Assembly: GCF_900890705.1 (NCBI RefSeq)
Contig: NZ_CAAHFH010000001.1
Location: forward strand, 2,418,001 to 2,482,000
Direction of reading: 5' to 3'
Length of the DNA stretch: 64,000 nucleotides
Source: Pontiella sulfatireligans
Lineage (GTDB): Bacteria > Verrucomicrobiota > Kiritimatiellia > Kiritimatiellales > Pontiellaceae
Each line of letters starts with the position of its first letter. The first letter of the stretch is position 1. The notes under the pieces are model-generated. The model was not told the DNA's origin. It saw only the letters and a program-made list of their open reading frames with translations, and did not search any database. Of this stretch, positions 1-8,642 are shown piece after piece. The translations under genes and the position numbers were made by a program.

Positions 1-291
1 AACCTGTTTCGCATCGAAGGTCATTATTCCGATGGTTCCAATCGTTGGAAAATCTTTCTGCCCGAATCCACCGTGCTTAGATGTATCAGACAACTTAATT
101 AGAACCGCTCCATCCTCGATGGACGCACTTGATGCCTGGTTGTAGTAACCGCCATACGTTTTTACATTCGCTCCGTCGCGCGCCGAAAAAGCATCGCGAT
201 CCACCACTGTTTCCATATCCGAAAGTTTGACCGCACCATGTGCAATAGTTGCTACCGCGAAAATTCCCAATACCCTAAAAACCGTTTTCAT
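1..291 (-). CDS. Secreted protein of unknown function, N-terminal part only
   Basis: This open frame begins with ATG at 291 and runs off the left window edge after 97 codons, so only the N-terminus is visible. It starts with a clear Sec signal peptide (MKTVFRVLGIFAVATIAHGA), so the product is exported. The mature part begins VKLSDMETVVDRDAFSARD and contains GGFGQKDFPTIG. I do not recognise the family. It lies 62 bases downstream of the kinase stop in the same direction, but has its own copy of the shared GTCAAA-N13 promoter at 314-342, so it can be expressed apart from the kinase operon. One perfect TTCCAA-NNN-TTGGAA palindrome lies inside it at 36-50. The reading frame and signal peptide are seen directly; the function is unknown. 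Confidence 0.75.
   Translation of the reverse strand, partial: MKTVFRVLGIFAVATIAHGAVKLSDMETVVDRDAFSARDGANVKTYGGYYNQASSASIEDGAVLIKLSDTSKHGGFGQKDFPTIGTIGIMTFDAKQV
36..50. repeat. Perfect TTCCAA-NNN-TTGGAA palindrome
   Basis: TTCCAA-TCG-TTGGAA inside the partial secreted-protein gene at 1-291. Confidence 0.7.
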
Positions 292-313
292 AATCACAAT
301 TCCCTGTTTCTAT

Positions 314-342
314 ACAATGAACCTAGAACGTTGGAATTTGAC
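314..342 (-). promoter_or_regulatory. ECF-like promoter (GTCAAA-N13 class) for the gene at 1-291
   Basis: On the minus strand GTCAAA (337-342) is followed after exactly 13 bases by GGTTCATTGT (314-323), ending 22 bases before the ATG at 291. The -35 half matches the window consensus perfectly; the -10 half is one of the weaker copies. Confidence 0.5.
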
Positions 343-353
343 GATTTTATCAC

Positions 354-2447
354 TCAGGGATACATTTCGTCTGGAGCGACTAGGATCACCTCTGTGCCCT
401 TAGCGCGCAATTCGTCGATGAATCGTTGTTGGTGCGCGCCCTCTCTTAGAACGACTCGTTTAGTCGGAAGCGCTTTCAGCATCGTGAAAAAGTTGACATC
501 CCCGCCGACCATCTTGATATCTAGAAAAATCAACGTTTCGAGTTTTTCCAGTCGTTGGAACTCCCAGATATTATTGACGACCGAGTGGCTCAGATCCAGC
601 GATACCAGATCCAACTTGCCCAGCACCCCGTCATAGCACCAAGGCAACATATGCGAAAAAACATAGATGCGATAGGGTGCACCGCTCAGATCGAGATGAT
701 AGCCGCTCTTGCGTGGCTCCAGCTTAACATGCCCGCCCCACTCCCTCGTGTCGTTAATCACGTTCAACATGGCGATCGCCACCTTGAGATAACTTTCCGG
801 GTCGGCGGGTTCCGTATTGACCATATGCAGGTCGAACGCGAGCGACTTCAGCTCTTTATAGCGCTGCCGGGCGAAGGGATGATCCAAAAACAAGGCGAAA
901 TCAGCATCCGACAGCTGGGCAGTGTCATCGGGTTTAATTTCGATAAATCGCGTAGCTATCTGGTCATAGAGTTCCAACCACTGCCACCAATGCGGATAAT
1001 CTTCAACCAGCGTCTTCACCGCGTTGAAATTTTGCTGGGCGAGTTCCTGCATCACCTTCATCCTGACCAGCTTTTTCAAGTATTCGCGGTCCAGATCGTC
1101 CTTGTTCAACTCCTGCTCCAGAATTTTGTCAAGTAGCCGGTAGGTACGCAAAGTTCCCAAGTTACCCGTTTCAGCCGTAAACTCCCTCAAATCATGGTAG
1201 AGCTTTTCAGAAACCGCCTGCTGCTCCTGAAAATGATTGAGGTTTAGGACAGCCTCCGCCCGGGCGGCTTCGAGTCTTCTGCCCTGCATTTTTTCGCGGG
1301 AATAAAAGAAACCGGTCACAACCATCAGCACCAAGACGGAGAGAAAGATCACCGTTGCCACCTTGCTGTGCCGGCGCATCAACAACTGCAGGCGTTTAAC
1401 CGGATTCGCCCGTTCCGCTTTCGGCGCGAATCCGCGCAGATAACGAGTCACTTCATCGTGCAGCTCCTGTACCGTCCGATACCGATTTTCAGGTTCCCGT
1501 TGCAGAGCCTTGATAGTGATGGCCCCCAAGCTGCCGGGAATACTCAACTGGGGTCGACGTAGCCGCGGGCGCACCACTTTTCCATCGCGGGTATTCAGCA
1601 TGACTTCCTGCGCATGGGATCCGCGCACCGGAATCGTTCCCGTCAGAATATGGTAAAGCACCGCACCTAGGGCATAGATATCCGTGGCATACGATTCCAC
1701 GCCTTCTTCGGCAATCTGCTCCGGCGCCATATATCCCGGCGTTCCTTTCAGCGTTCCGGCATGCAAAAGCGTATTGAGTATATCTGCATCAAACGTCTCT
1801 GTGACATCCTTCCGCGAGTCATCAGAAATAACGGCTGCCATGCCCCAGTCATAGAGCATCGTCTGCCCGTAGCGTCCAACCATAATATTAGCCGGTTTGA
1901 TGTCGAGGTGCAGTACATTGCGGGAATGGGCATAGATGACCGTGTCGCAAATCTTCAGAAAAATCTCGAGCATTTCTTCGAGGGGATACCGTCCCGAATA
2001 CCCGGAATCCGATTCAAACCGTTTCCGGGCGATGGAGCCGAGTTCCTCGCCCTCAAACAGGCGCATGATAAAATAAGGCACATCGTCGTTATCGATTCCG
2101 ATCTCATGAATCGGCAGAATATTCGGATGCTGCAACTTGCAGGTCAGCCGGGCCTCGCGGAGAAATTCTTCCTTCTCCATGTTTGTGTCCCGCCGACGCG
2201 GACGGGCAATCACCACATTACGGTCGGACTGGGTGTCATAGGCTTTGCTGAGAATCTTTTCCCCGCCTTCGCCCAGAAACTCCTCGCCCGTAAAGTGGTA
2301 GCGCATTTCGTCGAGCGAATGCAGGATCGGCGAAACCTCCTTCTCCTCCTCTTCGGAAAGTTCACGCCCTTCGGCATTGAGGAAGCCGGAGAGTTTTTGC
2401 CCCATCTCCCGGAAGCTGGCCGGATCGTTGGAATTAAAGTTCTGCAT
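354..2447 (-). CDS. Membrane-bound serine/threonine protein kinase, partner of the adjacent ECF sigma factor
   Basis: A 697-residue kinase. Residues about 50-345 form a Ser/Thr kinase domain: glycine loop GEGGEK (59-64), alphaC Glu about 98, HLDIKPAN (180-187, replacing HRDxKxxN), DWG instead of DFG (200-202), and GTPGYMAPEQ (235-244). One hydrophobic helix at about 363-383 anchors it. The last 310 residues are predicted outside the membrane and end in a leucine-rich-repeat-like stretch (LDLVSLDLSHSVVNN). The VAIK lysine is missing (VVIA, A81), while K64 sits in the glycine loop as in WNK kinases. The start codon overlaps the sigma factor stop by one base (TGATG), so the two are translationally coupled. 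A role as sensor controlling the sigma factor is inferred; the kinase fold itself is secure. Confidence 0.9.
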   Translation of the reverse strand: MQNFNSNDPASFREMGQKLSGFLNAEGRELSEEEEKEVSPILHSLDEMRYHFTGEEFLGEGGEKILSKAYDTQSDRNVVIARPRRRDTNMEKEEFLREARLTCKLQHPNILPIHEIGIDNDDVPYFIMRLFEGEELGSIARKRFESDSGYSGRYPLEEMLEIFLKICDTVIYAHSRNVLHLDIKPANIMVGRYGQTMLYDWGMAAVISDDSRKDVTETFDADILNTLLHAGTLKGTPGYMAPEQIAEEGVESYATDIYALGAVLYHILTGTIPVRGSHAQEVMLNTRDGKVVRPRLRRPQLSIPGSLGAITIKALQREPENRYRTVQELHDEVTRYLRGFAPKAERANPVKRLQLLMRRHSKVATVIFLSVLVLMVVTGFFYSREKMQGRRLEAARAEAVLNLNHFQEQQAVSEKLYHDLREFTAETGNLGTLRTYRLLDKILEQELNKDDLDREYLKKLVRMKVMQELAQQNFNAVKTLVEDYPHWWQWLELYDQIATRFIEIKPDDTAQLSDADFALFLDHPFARQRYKELKSLAFDLHMVNTEPADPESYLKVAIAMLNVINDTREWGGHVKLEPRKSGYHLDLSGAPYRIYVFSHMLPWCYDGVLGKLDLVSLDLSHSVVNNIWEFQRLEKLETLIFLDIKMVGGDVNFFTMLKALPTKRVVLREGAHQQRFIDELRAKGTEVILVAPDEMYP

Positions 2448-3055
2448 CAGCCGAGATACTCCTCCAGCGCTTTAATTTCCTCCAGCAGCGCCTCCTTCAC
2501 ACGTGTCTTCAGTCGGTATGCCGTGCTGAGCGGAATTTCATTTGCTGCGGCATATACCTTAATATCCTGCCCCTCCAGACAGGCGTTGAAAACGCCCAAT
2601 GCCTGCTCCGAAAAACGCTTGGCGACATTCTCCATCGCCTTGGCCGTGAGATAGTTTTCCCACTCCGCAGTCGCGATGCGCTCCACCTCCGGCTCGCTGA
2701 TGTTTTCGATGGCGTGTAGTCGCTCCTCGAACTCCACCTTGGTGTTGCCGCCGCGCCGCGACTCCCGGCGAAACAGATCATACGTTGCATTTTTCACGGT
2801 CACGGCCAGATAGCTGCGAAAACGCCGCATATCCCCGAGATCAATTTCCGGAAGTTTTTTCCATAGCTTCAGCAACACATCCTGCAGCACATCCCCCGCA
2901 TCCTCCGAACTGATATTCATGCTAAAGATGACGCCATAGATATATTTTTCATAGATCGAAACAAACTCCTGCCACGCCGCATCATCCTGCTGCCGCTGCA
3001 TTTTCTGCAGCAGCGTCATTCGCGTGGCATACGTCTGTTTGGTTTTTGAATCCAT
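2447..3055 (-). CDS. ECF-type RNA polymerase sigma factor, kinase-linked
   Basis: A 202-residue sigma-70-family regulator with no anti-sigma gene beside it. Region 2 occupies about residues 20-95, with the core-binding segment DAGDVLQDVLLKLWKKLP followed by a basic patch (DLFRRESRR). Region 4 is near the C-terminus, with the helix-turn-helix EIPLSTAYRLKTRVKEALLEE. It starts only five bases after the stop of the upstream sulfatase and overlaps the kinase start by one base, so sulfatase, sigma factor and kinase share one transcript. It is a close paralogue of the factor at 24955 and of the broken one at 62182; all three share an N-terminal TRxTLLxKMQ-like segment. Sigma activity follows from the domains. 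Recognition of the GTCAAA-N13-GCGGCGTTT promoters is inferred. Confidence 0.9.
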   Translation of the reverse strand: MDSKTKQTYATRMTLLQKMQRQQDDAAWQEFVSIYEKYIYGVIFSMNISSEDAGDVLQDVLLKLWKKLPEIDLGDMRRFRSYLAVTVKNATYDLFRRESRRGGNTKVEFEERLHAIENISEPEVERIATAEWENYLTAKAMENVAKRFSEQALGVFNACLEGQDIKVYAAANEIPLSTAYRLKTRVKEALLEEIKALEEYLG

Positions 3056-3060
3056 GGGTT

Positions 3061-4860
3061 CTAGAGCTTTTCTACGTACACATAGTAGGCACCGATCGTC
3101 TGAGCGCCATCGAATGTAAACCAGGTTTGCAGTTTCGTCTGTCCTTTATTCAGCGGCACCTCAAATACAGCGGCCTTATCGCCTTTATGTACCTTAATGG
3201 TTTGATCAACGTCCTGCACCACCAGACGAGCATGCGTGACAGGATAGACCCGGCCTTCCGGTAATGGATCACAGAACGGCTCTTCCAACGCCGGCACACT
3301 TCCCGCAATTGGAACATCGGCCTCGCGGGGCCAACGGCGGAGTTCGATTCGGTAGCGTCCTTCACTCGCCACTTCAACCGGCCAGTACGCATCGTTGATG
3401 GCAATGCCCTGCCGGACGTGCAGCTGGTTGTACGACTTTTCCTTGCTCGGCGTCCGCCAGCTATGACACGTCAGCAACACGGGGTTTTCCTGCTTCGATC
3501 CAAACACCTGATGGCTGACATTCTTAAAATTCGGAGTCATGTCCTCCCACCATTTTTCGTATTCGCCCATTAGTCGCTCGTAGACCTCCGGATGGGTAGA
3601 GGCCACATCCGTCGTTTGGCCGGGATCTGCTTTGATGTCGAACAGCTGTGCCGACAGACTGAGCCCGCGATTCACAAGCCGCCAGCGGCTGGTCATGACG
3701 GCGAAATCCTTGTATTTATGCGGCTCAACCAACTGCATGTTGTGAACGATCAGCGTGCGTTCAGGACATTTCCTTTCGTTGCCCTTCAGCGACGGCGCCA
3801 GACTGATGCCATCGAGCTTTCTTCCAGACATTGGAAGATCACACAAATCAGCAAGAGTGGGCATCAGATCAAAATGCGCCGCAAGTCCCGGAACGTCCCG
3901 GCCACCCTGGATACCGGCCGACGGATAGCGCACGAAACAGGCATTTCGGTGCCCCCCTTCATAGGGCATGGTTTTCTTGCCGCGCATACCCGCATTGTAT
4001 CCGTCTGTCACCAGTCCGTTACCGCGGACGCCCGCCCCCATCGCCGTGCCGTTGTCGCCCATAAAGATCAGGATGGTGTCTTCGGTCAGATTTTCCTTTT
4101 CCAGGAACGCCATCAATCGCCCGACGTTTTCATCGATGTTAGCAATGAGTCCATAGAAGCGCGCGCGCTTTTCGGGAATGCCCATTTCGAGATAGGGTTT
4201 GAAATATTTCTCGTGCGAATTGAACGGCCCGTGCGGCGCGTTGGCGGCGAGATAGCAAAAGAACGGCTTGCCCTTATGCGACTTCACATAGTCCATGCAT
4301 TCGTCGAACCAGACATCCGTGCAGAAGCCGTTGAACTTTGTCCACTTGCCGTTCTTGAGATAGGTGTCGTCGTAGTAGTTATTGTTCCAGGCATCGGGAA
4401 TCTCACCCACCACGCCGGCACCGTGGCGGACCACATGCTGGAAACCGCGGTGCTCCGCTCCATAGGGATACGAATCGCCTAGATGCCATTTTCCAAACAT
4501 GGCCGTGCCGTAACCTCCGTTGGCAAACATGTGCCCCATCGTGATTTCCTCGCGTCGCGGAATATAACAACCGTTCAGCGTGCTCCAGACGCCGGTGCGG
4601 GCGGAATAGCGCCCGGTCATCAGCGCCGCGCGCGTCGGTGCGCACATGGGGTCGACGTGAAAATCGGTCAATCGCACGCTCTGCGCATGCAGCTTGTCGA
4701 TATTCGGCGTTTTCAGGAATGGATTGCCGTGGCACGACATATCGCCATAGCCTTGGTCATCGGTCAGGACCAGGATCACATTCGGCTGTTTATGCCCCTG
4801 CGCCCAGACCGGCACCAGGGAGGCAGCACCCGCTGCAAATAAAATTTCTCTGCGTTTCAT
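3061..4860 (-). CDS. Family S1 sulfatase, probably Tat-exported
   Basis: A 599-residue formylglycine sulfatase that hydrolyses sulfate esters, probably on glycan substrates. The start is placed at 4860 (MKRREILFAAG) rather than the upstream ATG at 4881, because it gives a twin-arginine-like signal peptide ending near PVWAQ. Key residues are the metal-binding TDDQGYGD, the maturation motif C73-A-P-T-R77, and the GKWHLGD segment. The last 110 residues form an extra beta domain, also seen in the sulfatase at 8643. Activity needs conversion of C73 to formylglycine by an enzyme not encoded here. It sits between the beta-helix gene (52-base gap) and the ECF sigma factor (5-base gap). The exact S1 subfamily and substrate cannot be read from the sequence alone. 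Confidence 0.92.
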   Translation of the reverse strand: MKRREILFAAGAASLVPVWAQGHKQPNVILVLTDDQGYGDMSCHGNPFLKTPNIDKLHAQSVRLTDFHVDPMCAPTRAALMTGRYSARTGVWSTLNGCYIPRREEITMGHMFANGGYGTAMFGKWHLGDSYPYGAEHRGFQHVVRHGAGVVGEIPDAWNNNYYDDTYLKNGKWTKFNGFCTDVWFDECMDYVKSHKGKPFFCYLAANAPHGPFNSHEKYFKPYLEMGIPEKRARFYGLIANIDENVGRLMAFLEKENLTEDTILIFMGDNGTAMGAGVRGNGLVTDGYNAGMRGKKTMPYEGGHRNACFVRYPSAGIQGGRDVPGLAAHFDLMPTLADLCDLPMSGRKLDGISLAPSLKGNERKCPERTLIVHNMQLVEPHKYKDFAVMTSRWRLVNRGLSLSAQLFDIKADPGQTTDVASTHPEVYERLMGEYEKWWEDMTPNFKNVSHQVFGSKQENPVLLTCHSWRTPSKEKSYNQLHVRQGIAINDAYWPVEVASEGRYRIELRRWPREADVPIAGSVPALEEPFCDPLPEGRVYPVTHARLVVQDVDQTIKVHKGDKAAVFEVPLNKGQTKLQTWFTFDGAQTIGAYYVYVEKL

Positions 4861-4912
4861 GGGATCGCCCTTTACTGCCAACTTAGTGAAGGTGGTCTAG
4901 TGTTACGTGCAA

Positions 4913-7084
4913 CTATTGCACCGGATATTCCTGCAGCCCCATACGTTCGAAAGGAATCGGTTCGAAGTCCTTGACCGTTGAATAAACAGGAGCATCGGCC
5001 CGAAGATTAAAATCCCCGGAGGCATAATCCACGAATCCCGGATCTTCAATGGTTACCCAGTTGTTTCTGGAATGCAGTTTCCCGGAATGATCCGTAACAC
5101 CCGCTTCTGTTTTTTTGCGGTTCAGCACCCCTTTCTTCATCTTTAAGGAACTGGGATCCACATAAACCTCGTGGTTCGGGTGGTAGAGCACGTTGTTCCA
5201 GATATCGCTGCGCGGCCGGAAGAAATCGTCCTGATCCTCCTTTTTAAGCCATTCCTTAAAATCGTCGTATTTGCGGTAGGGAGTGTCTTCCACTTTTCCG
5301 TCCCCGAATTTTTCAAGCGTTCGGTTCCAGGAAACAAACCAGCGCTCATCCTTCGGGCGTGCTCCCTGCTGATAGAGAGAAATGCAGTCCACCATCATAT
5401 TGTTAAACGTGCGGCACTCTCCGCCGCCGTTGCAATTGATTGGAGGACGCCCCGTCTTTACCCCGACATTCCGGAACAGGTTGTGCGAAATTTCCACGCC
5501 CCATGCAAAATTGTCCGGGTAGACGCCTATGGTCGGAATGTCGTGAAAATAGTTCCCGCGGATCACAATGCCGCGCGACTCCGCCCGGGGGCCGGTATAG
5601 ACATACAGGGAACCGCCATCCAGCTTATGGTATTTCGGAAGATCATAAACCTCATTGTTTTCAATGAGGATGTCATTCTTGCCTTTCACGCGAATGGCAA
5701 AGTGCGGCCCGTCGTGAATCTCGCAGTTCGCCACGCGCTGCCCGACGCCGTCAATCATTACCCCCGGCAACTGCGATTTCTGTTCCCAGCCAAAATCGTG
5801 AATATGGCAGTTCACCACTTCGTTGTTTGCCGGATCAAGAGTCGTTGTGTTTCCGCCGTTCAGCGAAACACCGAATCCGCCCATACCATGGATATGGCTA
5901 TTAATAATGCTAATATTGTGCCCGTCCGCTTCCACTCCGCCTCCCGTAAAATTGGCAATCCGGCACTGATCAACTACAACGTGGCTGCTTTTGCTGATTC
6001 TAAATCCCAGATGCCGGCCGGTATCGAGTTCCAATCCCTGGAAACGGATATTCCGACCATTGGAAATACTCACCATCGGTTCGGCCAGTGAGGACAATAC
6101 AATCACCCCGCGTTCTTTCGGCGGATAGAGATAGAGCAGCCCTTTTTGGCGATCGATATAATATTCGCCGGGCTGATCAATTTCTTCGGGGATGTTTTCA
6201 AAATAGAAATGAGGAAGGCGGACCGAATCCCCCTGCGCGACGCCGCCGAGCTCTGGATACTTTAAGGTAATCTGTTTTTTCGCGACGTCCACGGAAGCCA
6301 GCTGGTTGTAGGTCCACTCCCATGTTGATCCGAGCACGCCATCGAGAAATATATTATCGATATCGTTCCAATATTTCATCCGATCGAACGCAACCTCGAA
6401 CGTACCGCCTTTCTCCCCGCCATCTCTAAACTTCTCGCCGGGGTCTACCACCTTGGCCAGCGTCACATCACCGGGTTGTTTAATCTTTTCGATAATAGCC
6501 TGAACCTTCAGCTCATACCCCTTCAGCGGGCGGTCCTCGGGAAGATAATGCTGATAGACCATATACGGACTCTCTTCGCTTTTGTTCGGCCAGCGCGAAA
6601 GGGTCATGCGCTGCCCGCCGACATTCAAGCTTGCCGGAGGAATACGATCCTCCGGCTCCATGCTCCATCCGTGGCGGGTAATCATCCCGTAGTCCGTGAT
6701 GCCGTGTTTTTTGAGATCAACCACACGGATTCTTTTACCCGCTCCCCGATCTACTAACCGGGAAAGGAAATCACGATCAGCCACCGGTTTAAACCATACA
6801 GGGTCGATAATCCTACCGCCAAAAAAGCGAGGCGTCTCGCCCGGCGCTGCGCAGAAACTCAGGTCTGCATCCGGCTTTCCCAGAAACAGCCCTTTTTCCA
6901 TGACATAGTCGCCCTCCCGCACCACTACTTTAAAGGGTGGCTGTTCCCCGGATTTTTTCAAGCGGCGAACTTCATTCCGAGCGGCTTCCAAGGATTGGAA
7001 CTTCCCTTCCAGCGAAACCTCAACGACCGTATCCGCCATAGCGGAGATCGCAGAGAACAGACAGATGATCAGAACTGAATTCAT
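4913..7084 (-). CDS. Secreted right-handed beta-helix protein, GH141-like
   Basis: A 723-residue exported protein with signal peptide MNSVLIICLFSAISAMA. The N-terminal part (AARNEVRRLKKSG, VVREGDYVM, APGETPRFFGG) matches the style of GH141-type proteins, a beta-helix family that includes alpha-L-fucosidases and xylanases. The middle consists of parallel beta-helix coils with repeated NxxIxxNxxxD steps (DILIENNEVYDLP, GIVIRGNYFHDIP). Its ATG overlaps the stop of the fucosidase gene by four bases (ATGA), so the two are coupled and probably act on the same fucose-containing glycan. A polysaccharide lyase of similar fold is the main alternative. The fold is well supported; GH141 membership is a recollection-based inference. 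It carries three TTCCAA-type palindromes (6029, 6051, 6986). Confidence 0.8.
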   Translation of the reverse strand: MNSVLIICLFSAISAMADTVVEVSLEGKFQSLEAARNEVRRLKKSGEQPPFKVVVREGDYVMEKGLFLGKPDADLSFCAAPGETPRFFGGRIIDPVWFKPVADRDFLSRLVDRGAGKRIRVVDLKKHGITDYGMITRHGWSMEPEDRIPPASLNVGGQRMTLSRWPNKSEESPYMVYQHYLPEDRPLKGYELKVQAIIEKIKQPGDVTLAKVVDPGEKFRDGGEKGGTFEVAFDRMKYWNDIDNIFLDGVLGSTWEWTYNQLASVDVAKKQITLKYPELGGVAQGDSVRLPHFYFENIPEEIDQPGEYYIDRQKGLLYLYPPKERGVIVLSSLAEPMVSISNGRNIRFQGLELDTGRHLGFRISKSSHVVVDQCRIANFTGGGVEADGHNISIINSHIHGMGGFGVSLNGGNTTTLDPANNEVVNCHIHDFGWEQKSQLPGVMIDGVGQRVANCEIHDGPHFAIRVKGKNDILIENNEVYDLPKYHKLDGGSLYVYTGPRAESRGIVIRGNYFHDIPTIGVYPDNFAWGVEISHNLFRNVGVKTGRPPINCNGGGECRTFNNMMVDCISLYQQGARPKDERWFVSWNRTLEKFGDGKVEDTPYRKYDDFKEWLKKEDQDDFFRPRSDIWNNVLYHPNHEVYVDPSSLKMKKGVLNRKKTEAGVTDHSGKLHSRNNWVTIEDPGFVDYASGDFNLRADAPVYSTVKDFEPIPFERMGLQEYPVQ
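6986..7000. repeat. Perfect TTCCAA-NNN-TTGGAA palindrome
   Basis: TTCCAA-GGA-TTGGAA inside the GH141-like gene (codons for KFQSLEA). Confidence 0.7.
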
Positions 7085-8622
7085 TTAATATTGGTGATCT
7101 TCAGTGTAAATACATGCTGACAGGGCAGCTTACTTGGATTCAGACGCGGCAACTCTACTTCGATGCCATTGTCTTCCTTTTCCCACTCCAGCTCTCCCTT
7201 AACACCCAGCATGGTCACCTTGGAATCTTTGCTTAACTCGATATCCGCGATCTCGAATTCTCCGTTATCCGGCAGCTCGGTGATCATTGCATAGACCGTG
7301 TCGCCTTTGGTGGTAAAGTAGCATTCCTTACGGGCCTGACCTGCTTTGGGATATTTCGCCATTTCAATAATGGGATCCGGAATGCCCTTATGGAATTCCT
7401 CTTTGGTGTATTCGCGGATTTCGCCTTTACTCCACTGGCAATCCTTTTTCCAACGACGGGTGCCGTAGATCGCTTCCCCGTTGACTTCGAGCCATTCGCC
7501 GATCTGGATCAGGCGGTCTTCCATCACGATCGGAATGCGGCCGTCAGCCGTCGGGCCGATATCCAATAGAAAGTTTCCGCCGCGCGATACGATATCGCAC
7601 AGCATGTAGATCAGGAGTTCGCCGGTATTGTAGTCATCGAAAGTTTCAACCCGGCTGTAGCCGAAGGATTTTCCGATACCGCGGTTTTCTTCCCATAGGA
7701 CAGAAGGGTCAGCGAAGCCCGAACCATATTCGGTTGTAAAATAACCGCCGTGTTTCTTGCGAACCTTGCCCCAGCGGTCGTTGATGACGACTTCATCTTT
7801 ATTGGGTGCGTTGTTGAACAACCAGGCCAGCGCCGGTTTCGTTCCCCACTTTTCATCATCCATCCACCAGTCGCCATCGGAAAAAATGACCGCCGGTTCA
7901 TAGCGATTCACAATATCCTTAATCTGAGGAACCATGACTTCATCAATATATTTTTTGCGCCCTTCTTCCGGTAGATTCATTTTCCGCTTCGGGCCGGTGG
8001 TCGGCTGTTCCGCTTCCGGCCAGTAGGGGTTGAACCAATCCCAGATGGAATAGTAGAGCCCCATTTTGATGCCGCCCTCGGCGCGCACGGCCTTGGTCAG
8101 GTCGCCGACCAGATCGCGCTTCGGTCCTGAATCGACCGAGTTCCACGCCATGCCGAAGCTTTCCGACGCTTCCTTGCTCGGCCACAGGCAGTAGCCGTCG
8201 TGATGCTTTGAAGTCAGCACAACATATTTGGCGCCGCTGCGCTTGAATACCTTGGCCCAATGCTCCGGCTCAAACATTTCGCAGGTAAACTGATCCCTGA
8301 AGTCGGAATACGGAACGTCTTCGCCATAAACCCGGTTATGGAATTTCTGGGTGGCGTCGGCGCGCCCGACTGCCGCGGCATGCTTGCCGGACTGGTCGCC
8401 GTCCTTGGCGTGCCAGTACCATTCCGCATAAGTGCCGCGCGGCGCAAAGGCCGGAACAGAATAGAGGCCCCAGTGGATAAAGATACCGAACTTGGCATCC
8501 GGAAACCATTGCGGGGTTTCGCGGGAATCAAGCGACTCCCATGTCGGCTCATATTTTTTATCTACTGCGAACGCTGCGGCAGCAACGGACAGTAGCAGGG
8601 TTGTTAGAATTGTTTTTTTCAT
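7081..8622 (-). CDS. Alpha-L-fucosidase, GH29
   Basis: A 513-residue secreted enzyme that removes terminal alpha-L-fucose. The signal peptide is MKKTILTTLLLSVAAAAFA. GH29 hallmarks are WFPDAKFGIFIHWGLYSVPA (residues 39-58), SKHHDGYCLW (138-147) and the nucleophile region VIFSDGDWW, where D249 is the predicted nucleophile. The C-terminal 100 residues form the usual beta-sandwich domain. It follows the sulfatase at 8643 by 20 bases and overlaps the beta-helix gene at 7081-7084, so it is in the middle of the long operon. It is the most classical of the six GH29 proteins here; the others are more divergent. Confidence 0.93.
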   Translation of the reverse strand: MKKTILTTLLLSVAAAAFAVDKKYEPTWESLDSRETPQWFPDAKFGIFIHWGLYSVPAFAPRGTYAEWYWHAKDGDQSGKHAAAVGRADATQKFHNRVYGEDVPYSDFRDQFTCEMFEPEHWAKVFKRSGAKYVVLTSKHHDGYCLWPSKEASESFGMAWNSVDSGPKRDLVGDLTKAVRAEGGIKMGLYYSIWDWFNPYWPEAEQPTTGPKRKMNLPEEGRKKYIDEVMVPQIKDIVNRYEPAVIFSDGDWWMDDEKWGTKPALAWLFNNAPNKDEVVINDRWGKVRKKHGGYFTTEYGSGFADPSVLWEENRGIGKSFGYSRVETFDDYNTGELLIYMLCDIVSRGGNFLLDIGPTADGRIPIVMEDRLIQIGEWLEVNGEAIYGTRRWKKDCQWSKGEIREYTKEEFHKGIPDPIIEMAKYPKAGQARKECYFTTKGDTVYAMITELPDNGEFEIADIELSKDSKVTMLGVKGELEWEKEDNGIEVELPRLNPSKLPCQHVFTLKITNIK

Positions 8623-8642
8623 ATTTATATCTCCATAAAAAA